Assembly (NCBI RefSeq): GCF_000263735.1
Contig: NC_017946.1
Span: 1,405,348-1,469,347 of the forward strand
Source of the DNA: Pyrococcus sp. ST04
GTDB lineage: Archaea > Methanobacteriota_B > Thermococci > Thermococcales > Thermococcaceae
DNA: 64,000 bases
Reading direction: 5' to 3'
The position numbers and the translations under genes are program-made. Under the pieces are notes generated by a model. That model was not told the origin of the DNA. It saw only the letters and a list, made by a program, of their open reading frames with translations, and did not search any database. Below, piece by piece: positions 30,157 through 39,898 of the stretch. How positions within the stretch are numbered: the stretch's first letter is position 1; every line of letters begins with the position of its first letter.

Positions 30157-30987
30157 TTACCCTTTTGCATGACCCTTCTCTACAGCCTCCACTATTAAGT
30201 TTCTTATGTATTCAGCCTTTTTGAAGGCAGTTTCAACCGCATACATTACTTCTTCAAGCTTAAAAGCTCCTCCTTCGCTTTTCTGAACCGCTGAGATATG
30301 ACCAGTTTCATCCGTGGTTATCGTTAGCCTCCCATCCATAACCTGCTCTTCCTCGAGACTTGGATCAACGACGAGAGTGTTTCCTATTTTTGCAAATGTA
30401 ACTGGTACTGGAATCTTTTCTACAGGCAGAGGCTCTTTCTCCTCTAGTATCTCAACTTCTTCGGTTTCTTCATTGTATCTTACCTTAGGAACTCTCGCAT
30501 TCATTAGCGCAGCGATTGCCGCTATGCCAATTGCATCCATTAGGTTCCCATCGTGATCCAATACATGAACGTCAATGAAAACCACTCTAACAATCTTTCC
30601 TGGTACTATCACCATTTTTTCTAAATTTAAAGCTCTACTTTCCCTTATTCCCCTATCTATAACCCTCGCAAGTTCTATGGCCCTCTCATCCGGGGGCCCA
30701 GGTTCAAACGTTGGTGAGGCCAAAGGCACTAGCTCTACATTTGTCGTCATTACACCCATATTTGGGGTATCTGGAAATGGCTCACCCAACGTTGTTTTTA
30801 TTCCGACTAAGACTTGAGTACTCCCAAGTTTCACAAGTGCCGACCCTTCAGCTTTTTCTATTAATCCAACCTCGATTTCAATCGGCCTATAATCTTCAAA
30901 TCCCCTATCATCAATTCTTTTTCCTTCCTTGAGGAGGTTTATTATATGATCCCTCATTATTCCCGCGATTATTTCATTATCACTCAC
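30157..30987 (-). CDS. rrp42: Exosome complex subunit Rrp42
   Basis: This 276-residue RNase PH-fold protein is the non-catalytic partner of Rrp41 in the archaeal exosome hexamer. [18 protein letters not shown] and [17 protein letters not shown] mark the family, and the phosphate-binding and acidic catalytic residues of Rrp41 are not in the equivalent places. GTG 30987 is preferred over TTG 30996, because it yields the MSDNEI start remembered for P. furiosus and overlaps the rrp41 stop by 8 bp, as coupled genes do. Confidence 0.96.
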   Translation of the reverse strand: MSDNEIIAGIMRDHIINLLKEGKRIDDRGFEDYRPIEIEVGLIEKAEGSALVKLGSTQVLVGIKTTLGEPFPDTPNMGVMTTNVELVPLASPTFEPGPPDERAIELARVIDRGIRESRALNLEKMVIVPGKIVRVVFIDVHVLDHDGNLMDAIGIAAIAALMNARVPKVRYNEETEEVEILEEKEPLPVEKIPVPVTFAKIGNTLVVDPSLEEEQVMDGRLTITTDETGHISAVQKSEGGAFKLEEVMYAVETAFKKAEYIRNLIVEAVEKGHAKG

Positions 30988-31729
30988 TTCCCTCAACCTC
31001 CTCAGCTATCTTTATGTACTTCTCTTTCAATGCCTCCCTCTGCTTCTGATAAACTGCCTTTGCTCCCTTTATGGCCAGTTTTACAGCTTCTATAAATTCC
31101 TCCTTTGTCAAATAACCATCCATTTGGAGAAGCGTTATATCGTTTTTAAGGGGCATTATGGCAACTGGAACATCGGCCTCTCCATAGTTGTCTTCCTCTT
31201 TATTGAGATCCAGAACTATTTCCCCCTCTATCTTCCCAGCGGCACACGCTGCAACGAGATCCCTCATTGGTATGCCAGCATCGGCTAAAGCCAATGATGC
31301 AGCCGTGATTCCTGCAACTCTAGTACCAGCGTCCGCTTGAAGAACTTCAATGAAAATGTCAATTGCAGTCCTCGGAAACATCTCAAGAATTAGGGCTGGC
31401 TCAAGAGCTCCTTTTATAACTTTGCTTATCTCTATACTTCTTCTATCTGGGCCGGGCTTCTTCCTTTCCTCAACACTAAATGGGGCCATATTGTACCTAA
31501 CCCTAAGAATTGCCCTGTCGGGTCTTTGAAGATGCTTCGGATGGATCTCTCTCGGTCCATAAACGGCGGCTATTATTTTGTTTCTCCCCCACTCAATGTA
31601 TGCAGAACCGTTAGCGTTCTTAAGAACACCAACTTTCATTTTAATTGGTCTGAGCTCGTACTTTTTACGGCCATCAATTCTCCTTCCATTTTCATCAATA
31701 AGCTTAATATCTTCAGGCTTCTCCATCAT
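30980..31729 (-). CDS. rrp41: Exosome complex subunit Rrp41 (catalytic)
   Basis: This 249-residue catalytic RNase PH subunit degrades and tails RNA 3' ends phosphorolytically in the hexamer with Rrp42. [15 protein letters not shown], the RxxR phosphate-binding area [11 protein letters not shown] and the catalytic Asp in [11 protein letters not shown] are present. Two adjacent ATG codons open the gene after GGTGGTTA; the first is used. It overlaps rrp4 by 17 bp and rrp42 by 8 bp. Confidence 0.97.
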   Translation of the reverse strand: MMEKPEDIKLIDENGRRIDGRKKYELRPIKMKVGVLKNANGSAYIEWGRNKIIAAVYGPREIHPKHLQRPDRAILRVRYNMAPFSVEERKKPGPDRRSIEISKVIKGALEPALILEMFPRTAIDIFIEVLQADAGTRVAGITAASLALADAGIPMRDLVAACAAGKIEGEIVLDLNKEEDNYGEADVPVAIMPLKNDITLLQMDGYLTKEEFIEAVKLAIKGAKAVYQKQREALKEKYIKIAEEVEGSE

Positions 31730-32507
31730 TTTTAACCACCTTTTCCTCTTCTTTCTTCTCCTCTTCCTCCTCCAACTTTGGTATCTCTTCGATAATTCCT
31801 TGCTGCTTTAATTCTTCTAATCTTGACAACAGAAGAGCCTTTATCCTATCTGTCAGACCTCTTGTATGGCTTTCTCTATCTATTTTTAAAATGGCCTCTA
31901 TCGCAAGCTTTTCAAGGGCATCGTTTTTACTATTGACCCATATCCATCCATTCTGTCCTACTATAATTCTGCTCATTGTAAGCTTCTTAATCATGTTAAT
32001 CATAGAACCCCCTTTGCCAATGACCCTTGGAACTTTAGAGGGGGTTATCTTAACTATCTGACCACCTCTTAGAGGACCACCATTGAATGGCATTCCCTTT
32101 GTGGTAAGATCTATGTTGTTCACCTCATTAATTGCCTTGACCTTAGCGTATATTATGTCCCCAATATCAAAGAACTTCCTGAGATCTGTCCTTATCAAGT
32201 CAATTTTTTCATCTGTAAAGTCTTGAATCTTAAGATTCGCAGGATATGGTGCACCTATGTCTACTACCCAACTCGAGAACTTAACGTCAACGATCTTCCC
32301 TATAACATTGTCTCCTACTTCTGGAATGTAAGGCCCTTCAAGGGGAATCACCCTTATCGTATTCCCCTTTATATCGACAAGCCCTATCACAGTAGAATAT
32401 ATCCTTGATCCTTCCCTGAATGTTCCTCTACCGTTTTTATAGGGCCCCTGGGCAAGTAGTGTCCCCGGAACCACTAATTCCCTATTTTGGACGAAAATCC
32501 TCCTCAT
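31713..32507 (-). CDS. rrp4: Exosome cap subunit Rrp4
   Basis: This 264-residue cap protein gives the archaeal exosome its RNA entry pore. It has an N-terminal domain, an S1 domain ([22 protein letters not shown], in part) and a KH domain with [16 protein letters not shown], then an acidic Lys/Glu-rich tail ([10 protein letters not shown]). It overlaps SBDS by 4 bp and rrp41 by 17 bp. Confidence 0.97.
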   Translation of the reverse strand: MRRIFVQNRELVVPGTLLAQGPYKNGRGTFREGSRIYSTVIGLVDIKGNTIRVIPLEGPYIPEVGDNVIGKIVDVKFSSWVVDIGAPYPANLKIQDFTDEKIDLIRTDLRKFFDIGDIIYAKVKAINEVNNIDLTTKGMPFNGGPLRGGQIVKITPSKVPRVIGKGGSMINMIKKLTMSRIIVGQNGWIWVNSKNDALEKLAIEAILKIDRESHTRGLTDRIKALLLSRLEELKQQGIIEEIPKLEEEEEKKEEEKVVKNDGEA

Positions 32508-33214
32508 ACGCCCTTCCTCTCTATAAGTTTAGTCTGAACATTTCCCTTTGTTAGGGCATTAAGTTTCTCATAAAATTCCTCCTCAACGCCACCAGGAATT
32601 TCAATCAAAAACATCCAGGAACCATCACTTCCCCATTCTTCTCTCTTTATCCTTCCGAACTTCCTGACCTCTCCATATGCCCTGCCCGCATATTCTCCAG
32701 GTATTTTCACAGCTATGACCTTTACTTCTATCTTAAGTGGAAGAACCCTCCGGAGAGCTTTGATAACATCTTGGACTTGGGCTTCTGCATCCTTGAATAT
32801 ATCCACTCTAACACCCACTTCTTCCATAGCCTTTAATATTCTATCTACAGGGTGAGGATATCCTGTTCTAGGGTCAACAGCGTGTCTGTGAATTATTGTA
32901 GCTATTTGCCTCTTCTTTTCCTCTAGCATTTCTCTTCTCTGCTGTGCAGTCAGCTGAACCTCCCCTTTCCTAAGGATTATCTTTGCAACTTCGTAAGGAT
33001 CACTGGTTCCAAATATTTTTTCCATCTCGTGTTCACTAGCCTTATCACCCTTATGAGCATCTTTGAATACATAAGGAGTTGCAAGTATCTCTTCAATGGG
33101 AACATCTTTGCCTTCCTTGAAATCTCTCGCAAGATATGGATCTACAAGAATTTCAAAAGTTTCACCATGTACTTTCAATCTTGCAATTACAGCTTTATCC
33201 ACGCTTATTGGCAT
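32504..33214 (-). CDS. sdo1: Ribosome maturation protein SBDS
   Basis: This 236-residue orthologue of human SBDS / yeast Sdo1 releases the anti-association factor eIF6 from the large ribosomal subunit in eukaryotes. The first domain carries [12 protein letters not shown] and [11 protein letters not shown]. The second and third (ferredoxin-like) domains follow. ATG 33214 has GGGGGTGA upstream; the longer frame begins inside that RBS. Its place between psmA and rrp4 is the conserved archaeal superoperon. Confidence 0.97.
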   Translation of the reverse strand: MPISVDKAVIARLKVHGETFEILVDPYLARDFKEGKDVPIEEILATPYVFKDAHKGDKASEHEMEKIFGTSDPYEVAKIILRKGEVQLTAQQRREMLEEKKRQIATIIHRHAVDPRTGYPHPVDRILKAMEEVGVRVDIFKDAEAQVQDVIKALRRVLPLKIEVKVIAVKIPGEYAGRAYGEVRKFGRIKREEWGSDGSWMFLIEIPGGVEEEFYEKLNALTKGNVQTKLIERKGV

Positions 33215-33264
33215 TTTCTTCACCCCCTAAACCTCAAATAAAAACTTAAAAAGAGAGAACATTT

Positions 33265-33290
33265 CTAATTCCCCCAAGAAGGAGAATTAG
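33265..33290 (-). terminator. Stem-loop at the psmA 3' end, possible terminator or processing site
   Basis: The two 10-nt arms CTAATTCTCC and GGGGAATTAG pair with one G-T wobble around a 6-nt loop. The stem contains the psmA stop codon and is followed leftward by CTCTCTTTTTAAG. It may end or attenuate psmA transcripts before SBDS, or be an mRNA processing or stability element. Confidence 0.4.
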
Positions 33291-34072
33291 TAATGGCTAT
33301 CAAGTTCAGAGTAGTCTTCTTCCTTCTCCTTTATTTCCTCCTCTTTCTCCGCCTCCTTCATAACTTCCTCAAGATACTTTTCAATTTCTTCTTTTGTAAG
33401 CTTTCTAAATTTCTTATCCTTGACAGTTATGACAGCAACTTCAATACTATCTGGACTTGGATTCTCCATGGTCTTTACCAATGCCAAGATCGCAAGCTTT
33501 ATTGAGTCTTCCAGCGTCATATCTTCTCTGTATTTTTCCTCAAATATTGCCATTGCAGTGTTCCTACCACTACCTATGGCCACCGCCTTCCATGCAAAGA
33601 ACGCCCCACTTGGATCGGTTTCATAGAGTTCGGGCTTGTCATTAACACCTGCCATTAACAATGCAGCACCAAAGGGCCTAACCCCACCATATTGGGTGTG
33701 CATCTGCTTGAGGTCACATATCTTCTTAACGATGACAGCCAATGGAGCAGGTTCCCCATAAGTCAGCCTGTGGATTTGAGCTTCAAGCCTCGCCCTATTC
33801 ACGAGAACTCTTGCATCAGCTATTATACCACTTGAGGCTGCAGCTATGTGATCATCAATCTGGAATATCTTTTCATAACTCTCCGGCTCTATAAGCCTAC
33901 TCGTTATCCTCTTCTCTACAGCTAGAACAACACCTTCATTACACTTAACTCCTACAGCCGTAGCTCCTCTCTTCACTGCTTCTCTTGCATAGTTTACTTG
34001 GAATAACCTCCCGTCAGGACTGAATACAGTAATAGCCCTATCGTACCCTGCTTGAGGTGGGACAAACGCCAT
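33287..34072 (-). CDS. psmA: Proteasome subunit alpha
   Basis: This 261-residue 20S proteasome outer-ring subunit starts at ATG 34072 (GGGGGGTGAAGAG upstream) with the gating N-terminus [20 protein letters not shown] (split in use) and the alpha signature [15 protein letters not shown]. There is no N-terminal catalytic Thr, as expected for alpha. The C-terminus is a long acidic helix ([17 protein letters not shown]). It heads the predicted proteasome-exosome superoperon; TET2 in this window acts downstream on its peptide products. Confidence 0.97.
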   Translation of the reverse strand: MAFVPPQAGYDRAITVFSPDGRLFQVNYAREAVKRGATAVGVKCNEGVVLAVEKRITSRLIEPESYEKIFQIDDHIAAASSGIIADARVLVNRARLEAQIHRLTYGEPAPLAVIVKKICDLKQMHTQYGGVRPFGAALLMAGVNDKPELYETDPSGAFFAWKAVAIGSGRNTAMAIFEEKYREDMTLEDSIKLAILALVKTMENPSPDSIEVAVITVKDKKFRKLTKEEIEKYLEEVMKEAEKEEEIKEKEEDYSELDSHY

Positions 34073-34104
34073 CTCTTCACCCCCCAAAGATACTCAAATG
34101 ATGA

Positions 34105-34115
34105 TTTTATATACC
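34105..34115 (-). promoter_or_regulatory. psmA promoter
   Basis: Read leftward, GGTATATAAAA (34115-34105) is a strong TATA box with start near 34085 and a short leader to ATG 34072. Confidence 0.6.
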
Positions 34116-34180
34116 TTCCGTGCTTTTTCGGCTTTTTATCCTTTATTATAGCCAAAGTATATTTGAGAGCATGGAAACAT

Positions 34181-34188
34181 TTTAATAC
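34181..34188 (+). promoter_or_regulatory. Promoter of the ACT-domain regulator gene
   Basis: TTTAATAC preceded by GGAAACA (BRE-like) predicts a start near 34210, about 27 nt before ATG 34237. Confidence 0.35.
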
Positions 34189-34236
34189 TAATGAACCCTA
34201 TAGTGGAGTGCTGAACTTTGATGGCGGTGATGGAGC

Positions 34237-34737
34237 ATGTGGGGAAGGATTGAACATCATTTCGATGAGTACCCGGTCAGGAAACTCATCGCCAAAACAT
34301 TACTGAGGTATGGTTTAAAAGTTTCAGAAGATATGAAGATTAAGGCAGGGGACATAGAAGTTCCATACACAAAGATAGCAAAGGCCCTTAATGTTGATAG
34401 GAGAGTTGTGAAAGAAACAGTAGCAATGATACTAAAGACTCCAGAGCTCAGGGAGATATACATGAATCTGGAGCCTACTGTTCACATGAAGTATGTTGGG
34501 AAGCATGTTGGGTATGGGGTTATTGAGATAGAACCCGAGCCTAGAGCAATAGGAATTCTTGCAAAAGTTGCCCAGAAGATTTCAGATAGGGGAATAAATA
34601 TAGTTCAAGCAATAGCAGAAGACCCAGAACTATATCCAGAAGCTACACTAACAATAATAACTGAAAAACCTATCCCAGGAGACTTAATTAACGAGCTTTC
34701 AAAGCTTGAGGGTGTGAAGAGGATATCCATCTACTAA
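34237..34737 (+). CDS. HTH/ACT-domain predicted regulator of amino-acid metabolism
   Basis: This 166-residue protein has an N-terminal winged-HTH-like segment (VPYTKIAKALNVDRRVVKETV, in part) and a C-terminal ACT domain (EIEPEPRAIGILAKVAQKIS, RGINIVQAIAEDPELYPEAT in part), the fold that binds amino acids. Such archaeal proteins are annotated as amino-acid metabolism regulators, but no ligand is proven. ATG 34237 has GGTGAT 5 nt upstream. It is divergent from psmA. Confidence 0.85.
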   Translation: MWGRIEHHFDEYPVRKLIAKTLLRYGLKVSEDMKIKAGDIEVPYTKIAKALNVDRRVVKETVAMILKTPELREIYMNLEPTVHMKYVGKHVGYGVIEIEPEPRAIGILAKVAQKISDRGINIVQAIAEDPELYPEATLTIITEKPIPGDLINELSKLEGVKRISIY

Positions 34738-34794
34738 AGTCTAATTTAATCTTCTCTTTATTCTCAAGGAGTGTTAATAATTTGGATTGAGGTA

Positions 34795-34841
34795 GAGGTT
34801 CATTTCGAACCTCATCGATACACTCAAAAAGGCTTTTATAT
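34795..34841 (+). promoter_or_regulatory. tldD promoter with upstream inverted repeat
   Basis: TTTTATAT at 34834-34841 is the TATA box. A perfect inverted repeat, GAGGTTCATTTCGAACCTC (34795-34813), ends 20 bp upstream of it, where an activator or a BRE-blocking repressor could bind. The leader of about 75 nt starts with an imperfect hairpin (34854-34885). Confidence 0.45.
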
Positions 34842-34938
34842 GGTAAGCTTCGAGGAAATAGTGTCTAGAACAAGACTGTAATTCCTAAAATTTTCCTGCC
34901 TAGGATGGAGGTCTTCAGTCCTCAAAGGAGGTGATTTT

Positions 34939-36309
34939 GTGATTGATAGGTTAGAAAAAGCCCTCAAGTGGGCTGAGGAAAATTTGAAAGCAGAATACAT
35001 AGAGCTCCGATATGAAAACTTGCAAAAGACAACACTAAACCTCAAGGATGGAATTTTTGTAAGCTTTACTGAAAAGCTTAACAGGGGAGTAGCAATTAGA
35101 GTTCTAGCAAATGGGGCATGGGGATTCTCCTCAACAAGTAACTTGGACAAGCTAGAAGAGTCCATAAAGGAGGCATATAAACTTGCAAAATCCGCCGCAG
35201 AAAGCAAGAAAGAGAAAATAAAACTCGCCGAGATAAAGCCTGTGGAAGACTTCGTAAAAAGCAATATGAAAATCAAACCCAAGGAAGTTGACATCGAAGA
35301 AAAAGTTAACCACTTGAGAGAGCTTGAAAAGCTACTCAAAGAGGACGAAGCCGTGAAAAGCGTTAATATAAGGTATGAAGACGGAGGAGGACAAAAGATA
35401 CTCCTAACAAATGAGGGAACAAAAATCGAGTGGGACTACAACTATCTCTACCAGGGGGTGTATGTAACAGGGAAAAAGGAAGGGAAACTTGCAATGGCGA
35501 GAGACAGCATAGGAGCAGTAGACTATGGATGGGAGCTAATGACAGATAGGGAACCAAACGAAAAAGTAAAAGAAAGACTCCTAAGAAAGCTCCATGCCCA
35601 GCTCAATGGAGTAGCACCAAAGCGGGGAGAATGGCCAATAGTTGCAGGGCCAATTGTAGTTGGAATAATAGCCCACGAAGCCCTTGGACACTTAGCAGAG
35701 GCAGACCTGACAATAAATTCACCCTTTAAAGACCTTCTAGGGAAACAGATAGCCCCAGAGTACGTAACCATGAGCGAAAGGTGGGTTGATGGAGGATTTG
35801 GAAACGACAAATACGATGACGAAGGCGTACCTGTCAAGGATATCCACATAATAGAGAACGGAATCTTGAAGGAAATTATGCTCAACAGAGAGTACGCCGC
35901 TAAATGGAATATGGAACCAAATGGCCATGCGAGAGCAGAGAGCTACAGGTATCCACCTATAATAAGGATGAGGAACACGATCTTCGAGCCAGGAGATTGG
36001 TCATTTGAGGAGATGATAGAAGACATAAAGTTTGGTTACTATGTAGTTGACTTCCGTGGGGGACAGGCCCAGCTGAATTCTGCCTTCCAGGTTGGAGTTC
36101 AGGAAGGATATGTAATAAGAAACGGAGAGATTGCAGAACCAATTAGAGATACATCAATAACAGGAGTAGCGATTGAGGCACTAAAGAAGATAACAGCAGT
36201 TGGCAAAGACTTTGGACTTGAGGTGGGATTCTGTGGAAAGGGCCAAACAGCCTTTGTTAGCTCTGGAGGCCCACACATGAGATTTGACGGAGGAATTCTC
36301 ATCGGGTGA
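34939..36309 (+). CDS. tldD: TldD-family metalloprotease subunit
   Basis: This 456-residue protein carries the TldD active site HEALGH (HExxxH, in IAHEALGHLAEADL) and the late GFCGKGQ metal-ligand cysteine region. TldD/TldE form a heterodimeric zinc protease that cleaves unstructured peptides; in bacteria it matures microcins and degrades CcdA. GTG 34939 with a perfect GGAGGTGAT is the start. tldE follows 9 bp downstream. Confidence 0.94.
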   Translation: MIDRLEKALKWAEENLKAEYIELRYENLQKTTLNLKDGIFVSFTEKLNRGVAIRVLANGAWGFSSTSNLDKLEESIKEAYKLAKSAAESKKEKIKLAEIKPVEDFVKSNMKIKPKEVDIEEKVNHLRELEKLLKEDEAVKSVNIRYEDGGGQKILLTNEGTKIEWDYNYLYQGVYVTGKKEGKLAMARDSIGAVDYGWELMTDREPNEKVKERLLRKLHAQLNGVAPKRGEWPIVAGPIVVGIIAHEALGHLAEADLTINSPFKDLLGKQIAPEYVTMSERWVDGGFGNDKYDDEGVPVKDIHIIENGILKEIMLNREYAAKWNMEPNGHARAESYRYPPIIRMRNTIFEPGDWSFEEMIEDIKFGYYVVDFRGGQAQLNSAFQVGVQEGYVIRNGEIAEPIRDTSITGVAIEALKKITAVGKDFGLEVGFCGKGQTAFVSSGGPHMRFDGGILIG

Positions 36310-36318
36310 GGTGGTATT

Positions 36319-37647
36319 ATGGAGGAACTCATCAAATATGGAGAGAAATTTTTTGACGAGCTCGAAATCGTGACCTATAAGGCCAAAGACGTTAGTGTCG
36401 ATATAGAATTAAATGAAATTTCAATGGCAGCAACAAGAACCGATGTTATAACGATAATCAGAGGAATCAAGGATAAGAGGATAGGAATATCAATAGTGGA
36501 CACGATAGACAAGGAAGAAGTCAAGAAGGCCATAGAACAGGCAGCAAAAATGGCCAAACTCAACAATCCAGATGAAAAGTGGGTATCCCTTCCAGAACCT
36601 GGAAAGTACAGAGAACAGCCAGAACCTAATGAAGAACTAAGAGAAGTATCACCCGACATCCTCGTTGAAATGGCAATTAAGGGAATAAAAATAGCTAGAG
36701 AAAAGGACGAGCACGTGACAGTAGCGGGAGGCTCAATTGCAACATCCTGGGTCGAGACATGGATAGGTAACTCGCATGGTATTGATGTTATCCAGAGGTT
36801 CGGCAATGCCTACGCCTTCTTTGAGCTTGTAGGAAGGAAAGAAGGGATAGTCACCCCAGGAATATTCGAATTCGACGCAAAGGACAACCTCGCTCTTGAT
36901 GTAGAAGGAACAGTTGAAAAGGCCCTTCAAAAAGTCCAGTGGGCATATAAAGTTAAAGAGGCCAAAAACGAGGAGGTACCCATAATCCTTGGACCCTGGG
37001 CGATAGCAGGATTGTTTGCCTATACTCTCTTCCCAGCGTTCAGCGGTGAGAGACTCGTTAAAAAGACCACCCCGCTTGCAGATAAAGTCGGAGAAAAAAT
37101 AGCCAGTGATGTTATAACTATATACGACGACCCATTCCACGAACTTAGCCTTGCAAAAGTTATAGCAGACGGCGAGGGCGTTCCAACAAGGAGATATGAA
37201 CTAATAAACAACGGTGAATTCAAGGGCTTCATATGGGACAACTATTGGGCAAAGATATATGGAACTGAAAGCACAGGGCATGGACATAGAGACTTCAGGG
37301 GTGGTGGGGTAAGCATAGGACTCAACACGCCAATCATAGAGAATGGAAAGAGAAGCCTTGAAGAGATAATTGGAGAAATAAAACACGGCTATTTCGTAGA
37401 TGGCGTCCAGGGAGCACATTCAAGCAACCCTGATAACGGAAACTTCGCCGTAACTGCAAACCCTGCCTATCTGATTGAGGATGGAGAAATAGTTGGAGCA
37501 AGCGTGTTCCTCATCGCAGGAAATATATATGAGCTGTTAAAGCAAGCAAGCGAGGTAAGTAAGGAACAGACAGTAATGCCAGTCATGTACACCGTGATAA
37601 CCCCATACATAAAATTCGAGAACGTCAAGATAGCTGGAAAGAAGTGA
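36319..37647 (+). CDS. tldE: TldE/PmbA-family protease partner subunit
   Basis: This 442-residue homologue of TldD lacks the HExxxH motif; the equivalent segment reads GPWAIAGLFAYTL. It is therefore the non-catalytic PmbA/TldE subunit that completes the substrate channel. Conserved GTESTGHGHRDFRGGG (in part) and NPDNGNFAV match the family. RBS GAGGTGG precedes ATG 36319. The end overlaps a convergent membrane-protein gene by 23 bp. Confidence 0.93.
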   Translation: MEELIKYGEKFFDELEIVTYKAKDVSVDIELNEISMAATRTDVITIIRGIKDKRIGISIVDTIDKEEVKKAIEQAAKMAKLNNPDEKWVSLPEPGKYREQPEPNEELREVSPDILVEMAIKGIKIAREKDEHVTVAGGSIATSWVETWIGNSHGIDVIQRFGNAYAFFELVGRKEGIVTPGIFEFDAKDNLALDVEGTVEKALQKVQWAYKVKEAKNEEVPIILGPWAIAGLFAYTLFPAFSGERLVKKTTPLADKVGEKIASDVITIYDDPFHELSLAKVIADGEGVPTRRYELINNGEFKGFIWDNYWAKIYGTESTGHGHRDFRGGGVSIGLNTPIIENGKRSLEEIIGEIKHGYFVDGVQGAHSSNPDNGNFAVTANPAYLIEDGEIVGASVFLIAGNIYELLKQASEVSKEQTVMPVMYTVITPYIKFENVKIAGKK

Positions 37648-38224
37648 TCTTTCTTCTCTTTATCAATATTATTCCAAAAATCATTCCAAAGGAATCCATT
37701 ATCAAGTCCCTGACCTTATTTTCGAGTGTTTCAGTTATGAAAGATATCTCCCCCTCCGTTAGTTTCTCGGCAACCTCCCAGCCAACGGCTAGTATATAGA
37801 AAACAACTATGGAATACACAAGAACCCGCCTTGGAGAGAAACCATAAGAATGTAGAATCTTTGCAACCATAAGCCAGAGAGTTAAACCACCCAGGAAGTG
37901 GCTTATCATATCAGCATTTCTCCATTCCTTATGGAACAAGTCAATATTTGTAAAAGGAACGTTGACAAGGGATACATGAACTGCTATGAAGATTCCGAGG
38001 ATAGCCATAATTTTTGGATCATAGATTGGAGATAATACCACTTTAAAAATCCCCTTGGGTGAGTAGACCCTTGGAAGCCATAAAGGAACAGAAAGACCAA
38101 GAATCGCAAGAGAGCACCGGTATATATGATCGAGTCTCCAGTAGTAAAAAGCTGTGAGTAAACCAAGGAAAACTACTCCAATTGAAGCAACTATCACTCT
38201 TTCTTCTAATTTCAAAGCACTCAC
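37625..38224 (-). CDS. Multi-pass membrane protein with DUF2238/VanZ-like layout
   Basis: This 199-residue protein has about six transmembrane helices. Polar residues typical of DUF2238-type proteins lie in helices: DMISHFLGGLTLWL (Asp and His in a membrane helix), GWEVAEKL and NKVRDLIMDSFGMIFGI. The role of that family is unknown; an intramembrane enzyme is conceivable. It begins 4 bp after the DUF1699-like gene and is the last gene of the leftward topoisomerase VI cluster. Confidence 0.75.
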   Translation of the reverse strand: MSALKLEERVIVASIGVVFLGLLTAFYYWRLDHIYRCSLAILGLSVPLWLPRVYSPKGIFKVVLSPIYDPKIMAILGIFIAVHVSLVNVPFTNIDLFHKEWRNADMISHFLGGLTLWLMVAKILHSYGFSPRRVLVYSIVVFYILAVGWEVAEKLTEGEISFITETLENKVRDLIMDSFGMIFGIILIKRRKITSFQLS

Positions 38225-38228
38225 CTAC

Positions 38229-38639
38229 TTATTCTTCACTACTTATCTGTTGTTGCATCGATATGAGATAATAGAGCGTTCTTAGTGGGATTCCAAGAGC
38301 CTTACTTATTTCCCTCGGCCTCTTCCCCTTCTTTAACATCTCGTTTATTTGCTCTATCGTTTTCTGGGAATACTTCCTTGGCCTTCCCCTGCCTTTACTA
38401 ATTGGAATTACCTTTATTCCCATCTGCTCAAGGACATTAATCACCTTCTTAGACACCTTGGGATATAAACTTGGAGGGCAACCGATTACCTTTACATTCG
38501 GGGCATTATCAAGAATCCTCACAATGACTTCTTTAGTTGGCCTTAAGTTTATGTAAACCTCGGTTACATCCTCATTCAGAGTATCGTCTATTTTCTTTAA
38601 AAGCTCCCTCATGTTCCTCGCTGTTATCTCAACTCTCAT
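38229..38639 (-). CDS. DUF1699-like protein with C-terminal HTH
   Basis: This 136-residue protein has an alpha/beta N-terminal domain (VTEVYINLRPTKEVIVRIL; VKVIGCPPSLYPKVSKKVI) resembling DUF1699, then an AT-hook-like basic patch (KGRGRPRKYS) and a helix-turn-helix of resolvase type (KRPREISKALGIPLRTLYYLI, in part). DNA binding is therefore likely. ATG 38639 follows GGGGTGAG; the upstream GTG 38648 overlaps that RBS. It lies 5 bp after the DUF530-like gene in the topoisomerase VI cluster. Confidence 0.8.
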   Translation of the reverse strand: MRVEITARNMRELLKKIDDTLNEDVTEVYINLRPTKEVIVRILDNAPNVKVIGCPPSLYPKVSKKVINVLEQMGIKVIPISKGRGRPRKYSQKTIEQINEMLKKGKRPREISKALGIPLRTLYYLISMQQQISSEE

Positions 38640-38644
38640 ATTAC

Positions 38645-39892
38645 TCACCCCTGAAGGAGTTCCAGAAACTTCTTTGCTTTCTCACTCTTAGGTAAGAATT
38701 TCTCGAATTTAGTGACGTCTGAAAATAGAAGCTTATGCAAACCGGAAACAACAAACTTTCTTATCCCCTCTCTAAGCTCTCCTTCGTCTATCTCTAGAAG
38801 AGAGGCAACTTCCTCTTCAGTAAAGTTCGAAATTCCATAAAGAATAACACCACCAAGTACATAGTTTGGCAGCCTTGAAATGTCACTTCTCTTCTTAACA
38901 AGCATTCTTTCAATCTCACATTTCCGAATTACAAGTAAGCTACCGAATCCTACTTTAAAATCGGCTCTATCCTTAAATGGCAAATCAAAGAGAGAATAGT
39001 GACAGTCTATGCACGACCTTATGCCAGGATAGAGTGTCAAGGATTCTCTCTCTTTCTCAGATGTTAAGAAGTAATACTTAAACACATCCAAAGCAAGCAT
39101 TTTTGCACCATCTTCTGGATTGAGGGTGGAATAAGCTAGGGCAAGGTTATCTACTGTGTAGTGATTGTTTATTAAAACCCCTACAGTTTTCACATAGCTT
39201 AGAACTCTCCATCTAAAGCGTTTGCCAAACCTCTTCCTAAGTTCTCCCTCTATATCAGCATCTACTGGCAGGTCAATCTTTTCTTTCTTTAGCTTCCCAT
39301 CTTCCCAATACTCAACTTCAATCCTGAATTTTTCTTTCCTGACAGTTCCTTCTTCCCTAAGTTTGCTTTTGATAAACTTAAAGTGCTCCCTCACTTCAAC
39401 TCCTCTCTGCCCAAGTAGTCTGAGGACATCACCAGAATAAGCCAAATAGGGCAATATTTCAATTCTGCCTAGTTTAATATCTCTTTCTACAGCTTTAACT
39501 TTTGAGAGCTTCTCTTTCTTCAAAGACTCAGGAAGTATTTCTCTCTTACCTTCTTTAAGGGTATAATTTGCCTCAAGTATGGCCAACGCCATTCTATGAG
39601 CTGTAATTGCAGATCTTAGCCTTTCAAGGGTTAAAGTCCTGTAGTGTCTTTTCCTATAGATCCAAGACAGGTGAGGATCTCTTGATTTCTTATCCTTAAA
39701 TATCGGAGCTGGCCCTAACTCACCAACTCTTCGCTCTAACTCTTCCTCCAACTCCTTAAGCATTTCCAATCTAGTTCTGAACGTAAAAAATAACTTAGGA
39801 ACGTCAAGATCCTCAAATAACCCGGGAGTGTCTATTGCTATATCATCAAGAATCTTGTTTATTCTTGCAATCAGCTCTTCTGTTGTGGGCAT
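38645..39892 (-). CDS. DUF530-like protein in the topoisomerase VI operon
   Basis: This 415-residue archaeal protein is largely helical and basic, with a cysteine/histidine cluster (SCIDCHYSLFDL, then RKCEIERM) that could bind metal and a C-terminal helix-turn-helix-like segment (FTEEEVASLLEIDEGELREGI, in part). I place it in the DUF530 family by general resemblance, with no known function. It starts 6 bp after top6A stops, so it should be co-translated with topoisomerase VI and may act on the same DNA substrate. Confidence 0.75.
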   Translation of the reverse strand: MPTTEELIARINKILDDIAIDTPGLFEDLDVPKLFFTFRTRLEMLKELEEELERRVGELGPAPIFKDKKSRDPHLSWIYRKRHYRTLTLERLRSAITAHRMALAILEANYTLKEGKREILPESLKKEKLSKVKAVERDIKLGRIEILPYLAYSGDVLRLLGQRGVEVREHFKFIKSKLREEGTVRKEKFRIEVEYWEDGKLKKEKIDLPVDADIEGELRKRFGKRFRWRVLSYVKTVGVLINNHYTVDNLALAYSTLNPEDGAKMLALDVFKYYFLTSEKERESLTLYPGIRSCIDCHYSLFDLPFKDRADFKVGFGSLLVIRKCEIERMLVKKRSDISRLPNYVLGGVILYGISNFTEEEVASLLEIDEGELREGIRKFVVSGLHKLLFSDVTKFEKFLPKSEKAKKFLELLQG

Positions 39893-39898
39893 GGCTCA

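Noticed and set aside
34098-34110. AAATGATGATTTT upstream of psmA as a box C of a C/D RNA.
   Set aside because: The next CTGA is more than 100 bp away and no D'/C' pair lies between; it is the psmA promoter read backwards.
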